From an uncultured Duncaniella sp. (lineage in GTDB: Bacteria > Bacteroidota > Bacteroidia > Bacteroidales > Muribaculaceae): a stretch of DNA of 64,000 bases. Of this stretch, positions 1-9,300 are shown one piece after another. Location: assembly GCA_958352885.1 (NCBI GenBank), contig CATWQI010000004.1, positions 248,001 to 312,000 on the forward strand. Reading direction: 5' to 3'. The position numbers and the translations under genes are program-made. The first letter of the stretch is position 1. Each line of letters begins with the position of its first letter. Below the pieces are notes generated by a model. That model did no database searches and was not told where the DNA came from. It saw nothing but the letters and a program-made list of their open reading frames with translations.

Positions 1-412
1 GCTTGTCAACTTTTTCTCCCTGGGAGTACTGGGCTCGTGACGAACGGTTTAGGGTAATGCCGAACTGTTTGAACACATATCCTACGAAGCCTGAGCAGTC
101 AAACGCTTTTGGCCCTGCCGCTCCGAGACGATAGCGTGTTCCAAGAAATTTTGCAGCATATTCCGCCATTTTGTCTACGATGCCGGATTCGGCGATATTT
201 GAGCCTTCATCCTCTATTTCTGTAAACGGTGAGTTTTCCCGTACAGACTCGTATGCACGCTCGATAAGCCTGTTTGCCACATCAAATGTGGTGGAGACTG
301 TGTGCGCTGCCGGCAATTTGTATGGAGCATGGGTCTCATCTGCTTTTGCATTGAAACTGCATGCGATAGTTATAATTGATAGGATTATTGACGATTTGGC
401 TAAGATATTCAT
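1..412 (-). CDS. NlpC/P60 (C40) peptidase, 3' end outside window
   Basis: Read on the minus strand from an ATG at 412, this gives 137 residues before the window edge. Residues 1-24 form a signal peptide ending in N-A-K-A. A linker follows, and from about residue 85 an NlpC/P60 fold begins with the catalytic cysteine at residue 106 in FDCSGFVGYVF. The catalytic His lies outside the window. Enzymes of this family cut D-Glu/meso-Dap or related bonds in peptidoglycan stem peptides in the periplasm. A good promoter lies 78-108 bases upstream. A second family member lies at 29421-30002. Family assignment is firm; substrate and full length cannot be seen. Confidence 0.85.
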   Translation of the reverse strand, partial: MNILAKSSIILSIITIACSFNAKADETHAPYKLPAAHTVSTTFDVANRLIERAYESVRENSPFTEIEDEGSNIAESGIVDKMAEYAAKFLGTRYRLGAAGPKAFDCSGFVGYVFKQFGITLNRSSRAQYSQGEKVDK

Positions 413-489
413 TTCCGCTTAATGTTTTAAGGTGATGATTCTTAATTTAGATTCAATTCGATTGGCGAATCATCTGTTCTGTGACACTG

Positions 490-520
490 CAAAGTTAATC
501 AATATTTGCAGTTTGGGCAA
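490..520 (-). promoter_or_regulatory. Promoter for the NlpC/P60 gene
   Basis: On the minus strand a TTG (520-518) is followed after exactly 20 bases by TAACTTTG (497-490), the Bacteroidota sigma-70 pattern. The -7 box overlaps one arm of an inverted repeat (ACTGCAAA at 486-493 and TTTGCAGT at 505-512), which could be an operator. Confidence 0.7.
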
Positions 521-949
521 ACGGTAACATGTTGTGGATACGTTGATTGAGTTAAATTAAAGGTTTCGTAAGGTAATGAAACAATATTTTGCACGAGAGG
601 CTAATGTGTTAAAATTTTCGCAGAATATTAGGGTTGAAAATACAATAATTAACATATTTTAATATTTAAAATACCCATTTGTAAAGCCGTTGTGCATAAA
701 TAGAATTCAAGATGTGTTGTATTGGATTAACAATAGTTAAATAATGCGTGCTTAATTATATTGGTAATTGATTGAAATATAAAGTATAATGCGGGTAGGT
801 GCTTTTAAGACGATTACAATAATTTGCGTATTTTAACTAAAATGTAGCGACTTTTAACTCGAAATATGTGTTTAAAACTTTATTCGTGCTTTACGATGGT
901 GCTGTTTTTACAATATGTTGTATAAGTGCTAAAAAGAGGAATAATTGGT
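521..949. other. AT-rich intergenic stretch without a gene
   Basis: The gap between the divergent NlpC/P60 and pfp genes spans 413-1049. Apart from the two promoters listed, this AT-rich part holds no ORF of convincing size and no strong hairpin that I can see. Confidence 0.6.
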
Positions 950-950
950 G

Positions 951-981
951 TTGATATATTCGGAAAATTTTGCGACCTTTG
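951..981 (+). promoter_or_regulatory. Probable pfp promoter
   Basis: TTG at 951-953, a 20-base spacer and GACCTTTG at 974-981 match the TTG-N20-TAnnTTTG pattern except for the first T. The pfp ATG lies 68 bases downstream. Confidence 0.5.
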
Positions 982-1049
982 CACGGATGTTGGTTTCATG
1001 ATGGAGCCGATGTTTATATTTAGAACAAAATAAATCCAATTCTAAGATA

Positions 1050-2705
1050 ATGAAGAAAAGTGCGTTGCAACAAGCCCGTGCGGCTTATCGTCCTCAGCTT
1101 CCTATCGTGCTTACCGGTAGTATGAAAGTTGTTGAAGGCCAGCCCACCCAGTCGGTAGCTGACCAAGAAGAGATTAAAAAATTGTTCCCCAACACTTATG
1201 GTCTTCCCGAATTGCATTTCGAGAAAACTTCATATGACTATAAGTATGAACCTATTAATGTCGGTGTGATTCTTTCAGGCGGTCAGGCTCCTGGCGGTCA
1301 TAACGTCATCAGTGGTCTCTTCGACGGCATAAAGAATATAAACAAGCAGAGCCGCCTGTATGGATTCCTAATGGGACCTGGTGGGCTTGTGGAGCATCGC
1401 TATATGGAACTCACCTCTGATATTATTGACGAGTATCGTAATACCGGTGGTTTTGATATTATAGGCTCAGGTAGAACTAAGCTTGAGACCAAGGAGCAGT
1501 TTGACAAAGGTCTTGAAATCCTGCGTGAGCTTAACATCAAGGCGCTTGTAATTATCGGTGGTGATGACTCGAATACCAATGCCGCTATTCTTGCTGAGTA
1601 TTATAAAGCTATTGGTGCCGGTGTGCAGGTAATCGGTGTGCCGAAGACCATTGACGGCGACCTTAAAAATGATGTTATCGAGACTTCATTTGGTTTTGAT
1701 ACCGCCACTAAAGTTTACTCTGAGGTTATCGGTAATATACAGCGTGACTGTAATTCCGCCAAGAAATATTGGCACTTTATCAAACTGATGGGTCGTTCTG
1801 CTTCTCATATCGCTCTTGAATGTGCCCTTCAGTGCCAGCCCAATATCTGTATTATCTCAGAGGAGGTAGAGGCTAAGAAGATGACGCTTCAGCAGGTTGT
1901 CGATGATATTGCTGACGCTGTTGTAGCTCGTGCGCAGAATGGCGACAATTATGGTGTGGTGCTCATACCAGAAGGTCTTATCGAGTTCATTCCTGCGGTC
2001 AAGGCTCTGATCGCCGAGCTTAACGACCTTCTTGCCGCTAAGGGTGAGGAGTTCGCAGCAGTCGATGCTGATTCTCAGCGCCAGTGGGTTATCTCTCAGC
2101 TTAGCGAGGAGAATGCAAAAACTTATGAGTCTCTTCCTGCCGGTGTTGCGCGTCAGCTCACTCTTGACCGTGATCCCCATGGCAATGTGCAGGTGTCACT
2201 TATTGAAACAGAGAAACTTCTTTCTGAGATGGTGGGCAAGCGTCTGGAGGCTCTTGCTGCTGAAGGTAAGTACAAGGGTAAATATGCTACAATGCATCAT
2301 TTCTTCGGATACGAGGGCCGCTGTGCCGATCCGTCTAACTTTGATGCAAATTATTGCTATGGTCTTGGCTATACTGCCGCCAACCTCATTGCTGCAGGTG
2401 TTACCGGCTACATGTCGAGCCTCCGCAATCTCACCTTCGCTCCCGTCAACTGGATTGCAGGCGGTATACCTATCACTATGATGATGAACATGGAACGTCG
2501 TCATGGAGAAATGAAACCTGTGATTCAGAAGGCTCTCGTGCAGCTTGACGGTGCGCCCTTCCTTAAGTTTGCCAAGGAACGTGATGACTGGAAATATAAC
2601 ACATGCTATACCTATCCGGGTCCTATCCAGTATTTTGGTCCCACTGAGGTTTGCGACCAGCCCTCGCTGACTCTCGTTTACGAACAGAAGAGAAGAAAAT
2701 ATTAA
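1050..2705 (+). CDS. pfp: PPi-dependent 6-phosphofructokinase
   Basis: This is a 551-residue long-form phosphofructokinase. It phosphorylates fructose 6-phosphate to the 1,6-bisphosphate using pyrophosphate, a reversible glycolytic step in the cytoplasm. The nucleotide-fold start GVILSGGQAPGGHN is at residues 72-85. The donor-site motif GGDDSN (170-175) has Asp where ATP-using enzymes carry Gly, which marks PPi dependence. The catalytic PKTIDGD is at 198-204 and MGRSASH at 247-253. The length fits the long PPi-PFK class of about 550 residues, not the ATP type of about 320. It stands alone, with its own promoter and a strong terminator. The class III fructose bisphosphatase at 34.9-36.9 kb acts in the opposite direction. 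Confidence 0.95.
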   Translation: MKKSALQQARAAYRPQLPIVLTGSMKVVEGQPTQSVADQEEIKKLFPNTYGLPELHFEKTSYDYKYEPINVGVILSGGQAPGGHNVISGLFDGIKNINKQSRLYGFLMGPGGLVEHRYMELTSDIIDEYRNTGGFDIIGSGRTKLETKEQFDKGLEILRELNIKALVIIGGDDSNTNAAILAEYYKAIGAGVQVIGVPKTIDGDLKNDVIETSFGFDTATKVYSEVIGNIQRDCNSAKKYWHFIKLMGRSASHIALECALQCQPNICIISEEVEAKKMTLQQVVDDIADAVVARAQNGDNYGVVLIPEGLIEFIPAVKALIAELNDLLAAKGEEFAAVDADSQRQWVISQLSEENAKTYESLPAGVARQLTLDRDPHGNVQVSLIETEKLLSEMVGKRLEALAAEGKYKGKYATMHHFFGYEGRCADPSNFDANYCYGLGYTAANLIAAGVTGYMSSLRNLTFAPVNWIAGGIPITMMMNMERRHGEMKPVIQKALVQLDGAPFLKFAKERDDWKYNTCYTYPGPIQYFGPTEVCDQPSLTLVYEQKRRKY

Positions 2706-2725
2706 TCCTTTTTTACAGCTTGCAT

Positions 2726-2769
2726 GAATCCCCTGTAAGGCAATGTCGCCTTGCAGGGGATTCTTTTTC
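2726..2769 (+). terminator. Intrinsic terminator of pfp
   Basis: A 15-bp stem (2727-2741 with 2748-2762, one T-G wobble) around a 6-base loop is followed by five T residues. It starts 21 bases after the pfp stop. Confidence 0.9.
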
Positions 2770-2810
2770 ATTATTTTATATGTCTGCCGGTATGGTCAGG
2801 ATATAAAAAG

Positions 2811-2994
2811 TACCACATCAGAGGAAGATGATGAAACTCCGAATGACAGGATTTGAGCGCTCGCCGACCTTTGTAATCCTCCGGGTTGTTACGCCTCCCT
2901 CCGAAGAGGGATGAGGCCCGCCATTGGGCGGCTAAGCTTGTCTCGGTATTTCATAAGTAATTGATGAGTTTCCCAATCGTGCTCTGATGTGGTA
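2811..2994. mobile_element. Candidate 184-bp MITE with TA at both ends
   Basis: TACCACATCAGAG at 2811-2823 recurs inverted and perfect at 2982-2994. The similarity continues inward: GAAACTC lies at the same distance from both ends, giving terminal repeats of about 29 bases with a mismatched middle. Both ends start with TA, so the element may be a TA-duplicating insertion of the IS630/mariner type whose repeat proper starts CCACATCAGAG. There is no ORF inside; the interior has several short GC-rich hairpins. Size, terminal repeats and lack of coding fit a MITE. A structured untranslated RNA is the alternative. No second copy is visible in this window. Confidence 0.5.
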
Positions 2995-3155
2995 GAATAC
3001 CGTTTTTGTTATTTTTATAACGCAAAATTAAGGCATTTCGTTTAATTTTCCAAATATCAAATGTGATTTTCTGACTCTTTGTACTGCAAGGGTCATAGAG
3101 GAGAAGAGATTATTGAAAGGAAGTGTTAAAATTTAGTTAAAATGACATCTGGGGC

Positions 3156-3186
3156 TTGCGAGGCTCAATATATAGTCGTAACTTTG
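3156..3186 (+). promoter_or_regulatory. Promoter of tRNA-Glu
   Basis: TTG at 3156-3158, a spacer of exactly 20 bases and TAACTTTG at 3179-3186 form a near-ideal Bacteroidota promoter. The predicted transcript starts about 30 bases before the mature tRNA. Confidence 0.85.
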
Positions 3187-3224
3187 CATCGCAAATGAGG
3201 GATAACCCCTCTGAGTAGCGATAG

Positions 3225-3297
3225 GGCGATTTAGTGTAGAGGCCTAGCACGCCGCCCTCTCACGGCGGAAACCCGGGTTCGAATCCCGGATTCGCTA
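3225..3297 (+). tRNA. tRNA-Glu (anticodon CTC)
   Basis: The 73-base cloverleaf has acceptor GGCGATT/ATTCGCT (one T-T mismatch at pair 6-67), D stem GTGT/GCAC, anticodon stem CCGCC/GGCGG around CTCTCAC, a 4-base variable loop, and T arm CCGGG-TTCGAAT-CCCGG. The anticodon CTC reads GAG. CCA is not encoded, so it must be added after transcription. The gene is a single unit with its own promoter and terminator. The acceptor mismatch is mildly unusual; the other arms are perfect or nearly so. Confidence 0.93.
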
Positions 3298-3309
3298 CTC
3301 GAAATGAAA

Positions 3310-3336
3310 GCAGACCTGTAAACGGGTCTGCTTTTC
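3310..3336 (+). terminator. Intrinsic terminator after tRNA-Glu
   Basis: A 7-bp stem GCAGACC/GGTCTGC (3310-3316 with 3325-3331) is followed by TTTT. It lies 12 bases past the end of the tRNA. Confidence 0.85.
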
Positions 3337-3442
3337 TGTTTATATCCTGTCATTAGTTCATTATCCATGAAAACTAAATGACAGCAGTATATGTTAATTA
3401 AAAAAAGATAGATTTAAGCGAGGTATTATTTAGAATAATCAT

Positions 3443-3450
3443 TACCTTTG
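3443..3450 (+). promoter_or_regulatory. Possible -7 box for rsfS-ftsH
   Basis: TACCTTTG matches the Bacteroidota -7 consensus 66 bases before the rsfS start. No clear TTG lies at the right distance upstream. Confidence 0.4.
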
Positions 3451-3516
3451 TGTCTTAATTTATCACATTACCGATATTTATAAATAAAACTAAAGTTTCA
3501 ACTACGAATAAACTTC

Positions 3517-3879
3517 ATGACTGAAACCCAAATTGATATCCTCCCTTTGATTATCGAAGGCATACGTGAGCGCAAGGGGCGCAAGATAACCACTGTTGAT
3601 ATGAGTGACCTCGACACTGCTGCTGCAAGGAGGTTCGTTATATGTGAAGGCACTTCCACAATGCATGTGGCGTCCGTGGCTGATAGTATCCGTGAGTATC
3701 TTCTGGAACACGCTTCTGTCAAGCCATATAATTATGACGGTTACGGCAATTCACAGTGGATTGTGATTGACTATGGTGATACTCTCGTCCATGTTTTTCT
3801 ACCCCAGACAAGGGCACTTTATGACCTTGAGGGGCTTTGGAGCGATGCGGTTGTCACCGATTACCCCGATGAGGATTAA
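3517..3879 (+). CDS. rsfS: Ribosome silencing factor RsfS
   Basis: A 120-residue protein of the RsfS/YbeB/Iojap family. It binds ribosomal protein uL14 on the large subunit and blocks subunit joining when nutrients run low. The family core is plain: DMSDLDTAAARRFVICEG, then the GYGNSQWIVIDYGDTLVHVF strand pair, and the LEGLWSDA end. Its length is normal for the family. ftsH starts 91 bases downstream on the same strand with no terminator between, so the two are probably cotranscribed. The start is the first ATG after a TACCTTTG box. Confidence 0.93.
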   Translation: MTETQIDILPLIIEGIRERKGRKITTVDMSDLDTAAARRFVICEGTSTMHVASVADSIREYLLEHASVKPYNYDGYGNSQWIVIDYGDTLVHVFLPQTRALYDLEGLWSDAVVTDYPDED

Positions 3880-3970
3880 ATCGAGTTTGTTAACATTTGC
3901 AATAATTTGCGGCTTGCCTGTATCAGTGGTTATATAATATAGGTATCCCGCTTCAACCATCAATAACGAA

Positions 3971-6085
3971 ATGGATTCTCCAACTCCACCGAACAATCAG
4001 AATCCCAAAAGAAAGGGTGGCATAAAGTTCAGCATGTACTGGGCTTACGCCATTATTATCGTTTTTCTGCTGGGAATGTTGTATATCGACGGCGACTCAT
4101 TGAGCAAAGATGTGAGCTTCACAAAGTTTGAGGAATATGTTGGCTCGGGCGGCGTCGAAAAGATTAATGTGTTTACTAATACTAACCGGGCTGAGGCCAT
4201 ACTTTCCGACTCGTTGGCTAAAACTGTGTTTCATGAGAGCCAGTATCAGTCAGGAAATGGTGTTGTCGCTAAAATTGAGACAGACATCCCGTCGGCTGAC
4301 AAGCTTCAGGATCAGATTGACGTATGGCGAAGTGAAGGCAAGTTTAAGGGAGAAGTCAATTATGAGAAATCGTCTGACTATTCCACTATATTCTGGACTT
4401 TCGGTCCGATTATTCTTCTTGTGGGTTTCTGGTTTATTATGATGCGCCGCATGTCTGGCGGTGCTTCTGGCGGAGGTCCCGGCGGAGTTTTCAATGTCGG
4501 CAAGTCAAAGGCAAAGGTGTTTGACAAAGGGGAGGGAACAAATGTCACTTTCAAAGATGTGGCAGGTCTCTCTGAGGCAAAGACTGAAATACGTGAGATA
4601 GTCGAATTCCTGCGCAACCCACAGCGTTACACTGATCTTGGTGGCAAAATACCCAAGGGCGCACTGCTCGTAGGTCCTCCCGGAACCGGTAAAACTCTCC
4701 TTGCCAAGGCTGTGGCTGGTGAGGCTAATGTGCCGTTTTTCTCAATGTCAGGCTCGGATTTTGTCGAGATGTTTGTCGGTGTGGGTGCTTCACGCGTGCG
4801 TGATCTTTTCCGGCAGGCTAAGGAGAAAGCTCCGTGTATAGTATTTATCGATGAGATTGATGCTGTGGGGCGTGCCCGTGGAAAGAATCCTAATATGGGT
4901 GCAAATGATGAGCGTGAGAATACACTTAACCAGTTGCTTACCGAGATGGACGGATTCGGAACCAACAGCGGTGTGATTATTCTGGCTGCTACTAACCGTG
5001 CTGATATCCTGGATAAGGCGCTTATGCGTGCGGGTCGTTTCGACCGTCAGATAAATGTCGACCTCCCCGAGCTTAAGGACAGAATTGAAATTTTCGATGT
5101 CCATTTGCGCCGAATCAAGACAGATGATAGTGTGGATGTTGACCTGATGGCTCGTCAGACGGCAGGGTTCTCCGGCGCTGATATTGCCAACGTCTGCAAC
5201 GAGGCGGCACTTATTGCGGCTCGTAATAATAAGAAAAGCGTTGACCGTGACAGTTTCATGGCAGCGATTGACCGTATCATTGGCGGTCTGGAACATAGCT
5301 CAAAGATTATTTCCGATGACGAGAAGAAGGCAATTGCCATCCACGAGGCCGGTCATGCAACCGTGTCATGGTTCCTTGAGTATTCCAACGAGATGGTAAA
5401 GGTCTCGATAGTGCCGCGAGGCATGGCTCTCGGTGCCGCATGGTATATGCCGGAGGAACGTCAGATTACACCGCTTCAGGCATTGCTTGACCAGATATGT
5501 ATGACACTTGCCGGTCGTGCCGCAGAGGAGCTGACCTTGGGTCAGATATCTACCGGAGCGCTTAACGATTTGGAAAAAGTAACCAAAATGGCTTATGCAA
5601 TCGTGGTATATTACGGCATGAGCGACAAGCTCCCTAACGTATGTTACTACGATTCCGGCGGTAACAGTTATGGCTTCTCCAAACCCTACGGCGGTGAGCG
5701 TGCCAAGCAGATTGACGACGAGGTTTCACGTATCATTGCCGAGCAGTATGAACGTGCCAAAAAGATATTGACCGAGAACAAGGAAGGTCATGCCAAATTG
5801 GCTGAGACTCTTCTGACCAAGGAGGTTATGTATGCCGAGGATTTGGTGAATATCTTTGGAAAGCGTCCATGGCGTTCACGTACGGAGGAGATTATGGAAA
5901 TTCAGGCTAAACGTGATGCAGCCCGCAAACTTCAGGAGTCAAACTCCGCATCTGATTCTGAAGCAACGTCCGGCGATGCATCTGACGCCTCGGATGCGCC
6001 TCAGGCTGCTGGCGACACATCGGAGACTACCGGTGAGGATTCTGAGAAAGAGACTCCCACGCCCCCGCCGTATAAGCAGCAATAA
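3971..6085 (+). CDS. ftsH: ATP-dependent zinc metalloprotease FtsH
   Basis: A 704-residue membrane-bound AAA+ protease that extracts and degrades membrane and short-lived soluble proteins. Two membrane segments (about residues 19-38 and 136-158) bracket a periplasmic domain. The AAA module follows with Walker A GPPGTGKT, Walker B VFIDEIDA and the arginine-finger region RAGRFDRQI. The zinc site HEAGH is at residues 458-462. The C-terminal 45 or so residues are rich in Ser, Asp, Glu, Thr and Pro and probably disordered, a frequent but poorly conserved tail. The protein is otherwise intact. It is probably cotranscribed with rsfS. Confidence 0.97.
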   Translation: MDSPTPPNNQNPKRKGGIKFSMYWAYAIIIVFLLGMLYIDGDSLSKDVSFTKFEEYVGSGGVEKINVFTNTNRAEAILSDSLAKTVFHESQYQSGNGVVAKIETDIPSADKLQDQIDVWRSEGKFKGEVNYEKSSDYSTIFWTFGPIILLVGFWFIMMRRMSGGASGGGPGGVFNVGKSKAKVFDKGEGTNVTFKDVAGLSEAKTEIREIVEFLRNPQRYTDLGGKIPKGALLVGPPGTGKTLLAKAVAGEANVPFFSMSGSDFVEMFVGVGASRVRDLFRQAKEKAPCIVFIDEIDAVGRARGKNPNMGANDERENTLNQLLTEMDGFGTNSGVIILAATNRADILDKALMRAGRFDRQINVDLPELKDRIEIFDVHLRRIKTDDSVDVDLMARQTAGFSGADIANVCNEAALIAARNNKKSVDRDSFMAAIDRIIGGLEHSSKIISDDEKKAIAIHEAGHATVSWFLEYSNEMVKVSIVPRGMALGAAWYMPEERQITPLQALLDQICMTLAGRAAEELTLGQISTGALNDLEKVTKMAYAIVVYYGMSDKLPNVCYYDSGGNSYGFSKPYGGERAKQIDDEVSRIIAEQYERAKKILTENKEGHAKLAETLLTKEVMYAEDLVNIFGKRPWRSRTEEIMEIQAKRDAARKLQESNSASDSEATSGDASDASDAPQAAGDTSETTGEDSEKETPTPPPYKQQ

Positions 6086-6170
6086 AAAAATTGAATATAC
6101 AGATATTCTGACGGTCACTTGTCGCTCTGAATTGCGGTGAGTGACCGTTAAAATATTCTATAATAAGGAA

Positions 6171-6207
6171 AGAGGGAGGAACGGTTACGGCTACCGGTCC
6201 TCCCTCT
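6171..6207 (-). terminator. Hairpin between convergent ftsH and nifJ
   Basis: AGAGGGAGGA (6171-6180) pairs perfectly with TCCTCCCTCT (6198-6207), and the stem continues inward with one bulge. A T-rich tract follows only on the minus strand, so it most likely ends the nifJ transcript and may also stop ftsH. Confidence 0.65.
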
Positions 6208-6341
6208 ACTTCAAAATCAACGTCAAAACTATTGTTATATAGCGCCGTATCTTTTTGTATCACAGGTGCTCAATCGATTTTCACGTTGAAGCTAATATAC
6301 ATGGCTTGGGTCTTGGATGTTTGATGTGTAATGTTTTAAGT

Positions 6342-9300
6342 TTACAAGCCTTTGTCTGCCGATTCCCGAAGCATTGCCTCTGTGCGGTCGCAGTCTTTTT
6401 GGAGTTCTGGCTGGAGTATTCCGGCCTCTCGCTTATCAACCATACGGAGGTCTGCATAACGGTCCTCGTTGTTTATGTAGTCGTTGATGTTTCTTACCGG
6501 CTCCGGATTTGGATAGCGCGGAGATGTCGTCTCCGGCTCTGAGCCGTTGGAGCCGCTGTTGTCTGCTCCCGGAATCGCATTGTCGATTGTCAATGCCGGG
6601 TTACCGTCTTTGCCGGCTGTGGGATTGAACCTGTAGAGTTGCCAGTAGCCGGCCTCGACAGCACGGCGTTCCTCCACGATGGAATGCCCGAGACCCGGAC
6701 GTATCCCGTGGTTTATGCACGGACAGTATGCTATCACGATTGCCGGTCCTGGGTAACGCTCTGCCTCCACAAGCGCATTGATTGCCTGCTGGTAGTTGGC
6801 ACCCAAGGAAATGGATGCGACATAGATGTTGCCATAGCTCATCATCATCCGTCCCAAATCCTTCTTGGGAGTGCGCTTTCCGTCAGGTGAATACTTGGCG
6901 ACAGCGCTTCGTGGTGTGGCTTTTGATGTCTGTCCCCCGGTATTGGAATAGCACTCGGTATCCATTACCAGTATCTTAAGCGGTTCTCCGGAGGCAAGTA
7001 CATGGTCAAGACCTCCGAAATCTATATCGTAAGCCCACCCGTCGCCTCCGATTGCCCAGACAGTCTTCCGCGTAAGCATGTCAGCCATGGCAAGCAACTC
7101 TGAGTATGCCGGGTTCATATCCTTGACGGGTGCCATCATAGCCAAGAGTTGCTCCGCCGCTTTCCTTGACAGTTCACGGTCATCCCGGGCGGAATACAAC
7201 GCTTCAAGTGGAGCTTTGAGATAGGGGAGAGTGTCAGGTGAGTCAATCAGTGCCTTTACATGCTGCATCGCCAGTTGCCTTCTGTGCTCGGTTGCTACCA
7301 ATATGCCGTAACCATACTCTGCATTATCCTCGAATAGCGAGTTGCCCCATGCGGGACCTTTACCTTCCGGATTGGTACAGTAAGCGTTTGACGGATAATT
7401 ACCTCCCCAGATGGAACTGCACCCCGTGGCGTTAGCTATTATCATGTCTGAGCCGAAAAGCTGTGTGAGTAATTTGACATATGGAGTTTCGCCGCATCCG
7501 GCACATGCGCCTGAAAACTCAAGGCATGGTTGTTGCAACTGTGAGCCGTTGACAGTCTCCTTAGCAATCAGTTTGTCCTTTAGTGTGACATTCTCCTTGA
7601 CCCATTCAAGTTTTGGAAGCTCGTGCGGTAGCACTTCCTCTATCGGGGTCATTGTCAGTGCATGACCAGGACATATGATGGAGCATGACGAGCAGCCGAG
7701 GCAATCCTCCGTGTAGTTTTGTATGTGGAACTTGTAGCCCTCCAGTTCCGGAGCGCCGTGTGCATCTTTCATAGGGAACCCTTCCGGTGCATTTGCAGCT
7801 TCATCCGCCGACAGTATGAACGGTCTGATAGCGGCATGCGGGCATACAAGTGAGCATTCTGTGCATTCCACGCATTTGTCTGCATTCCATACCGGCACAC
7901 GTGTGGCAATACGGCGATGCTCGTAGGCAGTGGTCCCCATCGGCATGGTTCCGTCAGGTGTCAGTGCCGATACCGGGATACTGTCCCCCAAGCCTTTTAT
8001 ACAGGGTGTGTGGACGGTCTCGATAAATTTCTTAAGAGCAGGATTGGCAAATTTTACTGGGCGTTTCACGGGAGTGTCATTCACAGTGCTCCACCCTTCT
8101 ATCGCTCCGTAATCAATCTCCTTTATCGCTCCGACAGCCATTGCTATGGCTTTGAGATTCTTTTCCACCACGTCGCCTCCTTCATGCATATAGCTGGTGC
8201 GGATAGTGTCTTCCAGCGCATTATATGCGTCGTCAAACGGCATTAGCTTTGAGAGATAAAGAAATACAATTTCCATCGGCATGTTTATGCGAGGCAAAAG
8301 TCCGACCTGTGCGGCAATTTTGTCGGCATCAATGTTATAGAATCGTATCTTTTTATCCGCTATGGTCTTACGTATGCGAAGAGGAAGTTTCTTAACCATC
8401 TCTCCTGCATCCCATGGGGAATTGAGCACGAATATACCGCCCGCTTTCACCTTGTCGACCATTGAAAACCTATGGATATATGAGGTCTTGTGGCATCCCA
8501 CATAGTCGGCTTCGCTGATGGAGTACGCCGAGGTGATAGGGTGCCGGGAGATACGTAGTTGTGATATGGTATAGCCGCCGGATTTTTTAGCCGAATAGCT
8601 GAAGTATGCCTGGGCATAGAGCGATGCCTCATTGCCGAGTATGGTTGCCACTTGTTTAGTGCCTCCGACCGTTCCGTCATTGCCTATGCCATACAGTATG
8701 GTCTGATAGCTGTCAGCGGTGACATTTGTCTCAATCTGCTCTTTTACCTCAAGCGAGAGATTTGTCACATCGTCGTTTATTCCGACAGTAAAAGAGGGTC
8801 GGGGAGTATCGGTTGCCAGTTCGTCAAAGATAGCTTTGACCATTGAGGGATTAAATTCCTTACTTGAGAGACCGTATCTGCCACCGGTCACTTGCGGACG
8901 GAAGCCAGGTATTGTTGACACCGCAGATATCACATCAAGACATAGTGGCTCATGCTGGGCTCCTGGTTCCTTGGTGCGATCCATAGCAGCGATAATTTTC
9001 ACTGTTTTGGGAAGAGCCTTTACAAAGGCTTTTACAGGGAACGGACGGTAAAGGCGTATTTTAATGACACCTACCTTATAACCTTTTTCTCGGTTGAGGT
9101 AAGCGACAGTCTCGCTTACCACATCGGCGCCTGAACCCATTATGACTATTATGCGGTCGGCATCAGGAGCGCCGTAGTAATCCACCAGATGGTACTGGCG
9201 ATTAGTGACAGTAGCCACCTTGTCCATGGCAGCCTGCACAATTGCAGGGAAGGCATCATAATATCGGTTGGATGCTTCCCTGTTTTGGAAATATACGTCA

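Noticed and set aside
171..422. Plus-strand ORF of 83 codons at the left edge
   Set aside because: It is antisense to a convincing NlpC/P60 peptidase with signal peptide and catalytic Cys; its own product has no family features.
3215..3301. Alternative tRNA boundaries using an AGTAGCG/CGCTACT acceptor pair
   Set aside because: That pairing is perfect but leaves three extra bases between T stem and acceptor and breaks normal tRNA spacing; the 73-base cloverleaf is standard.
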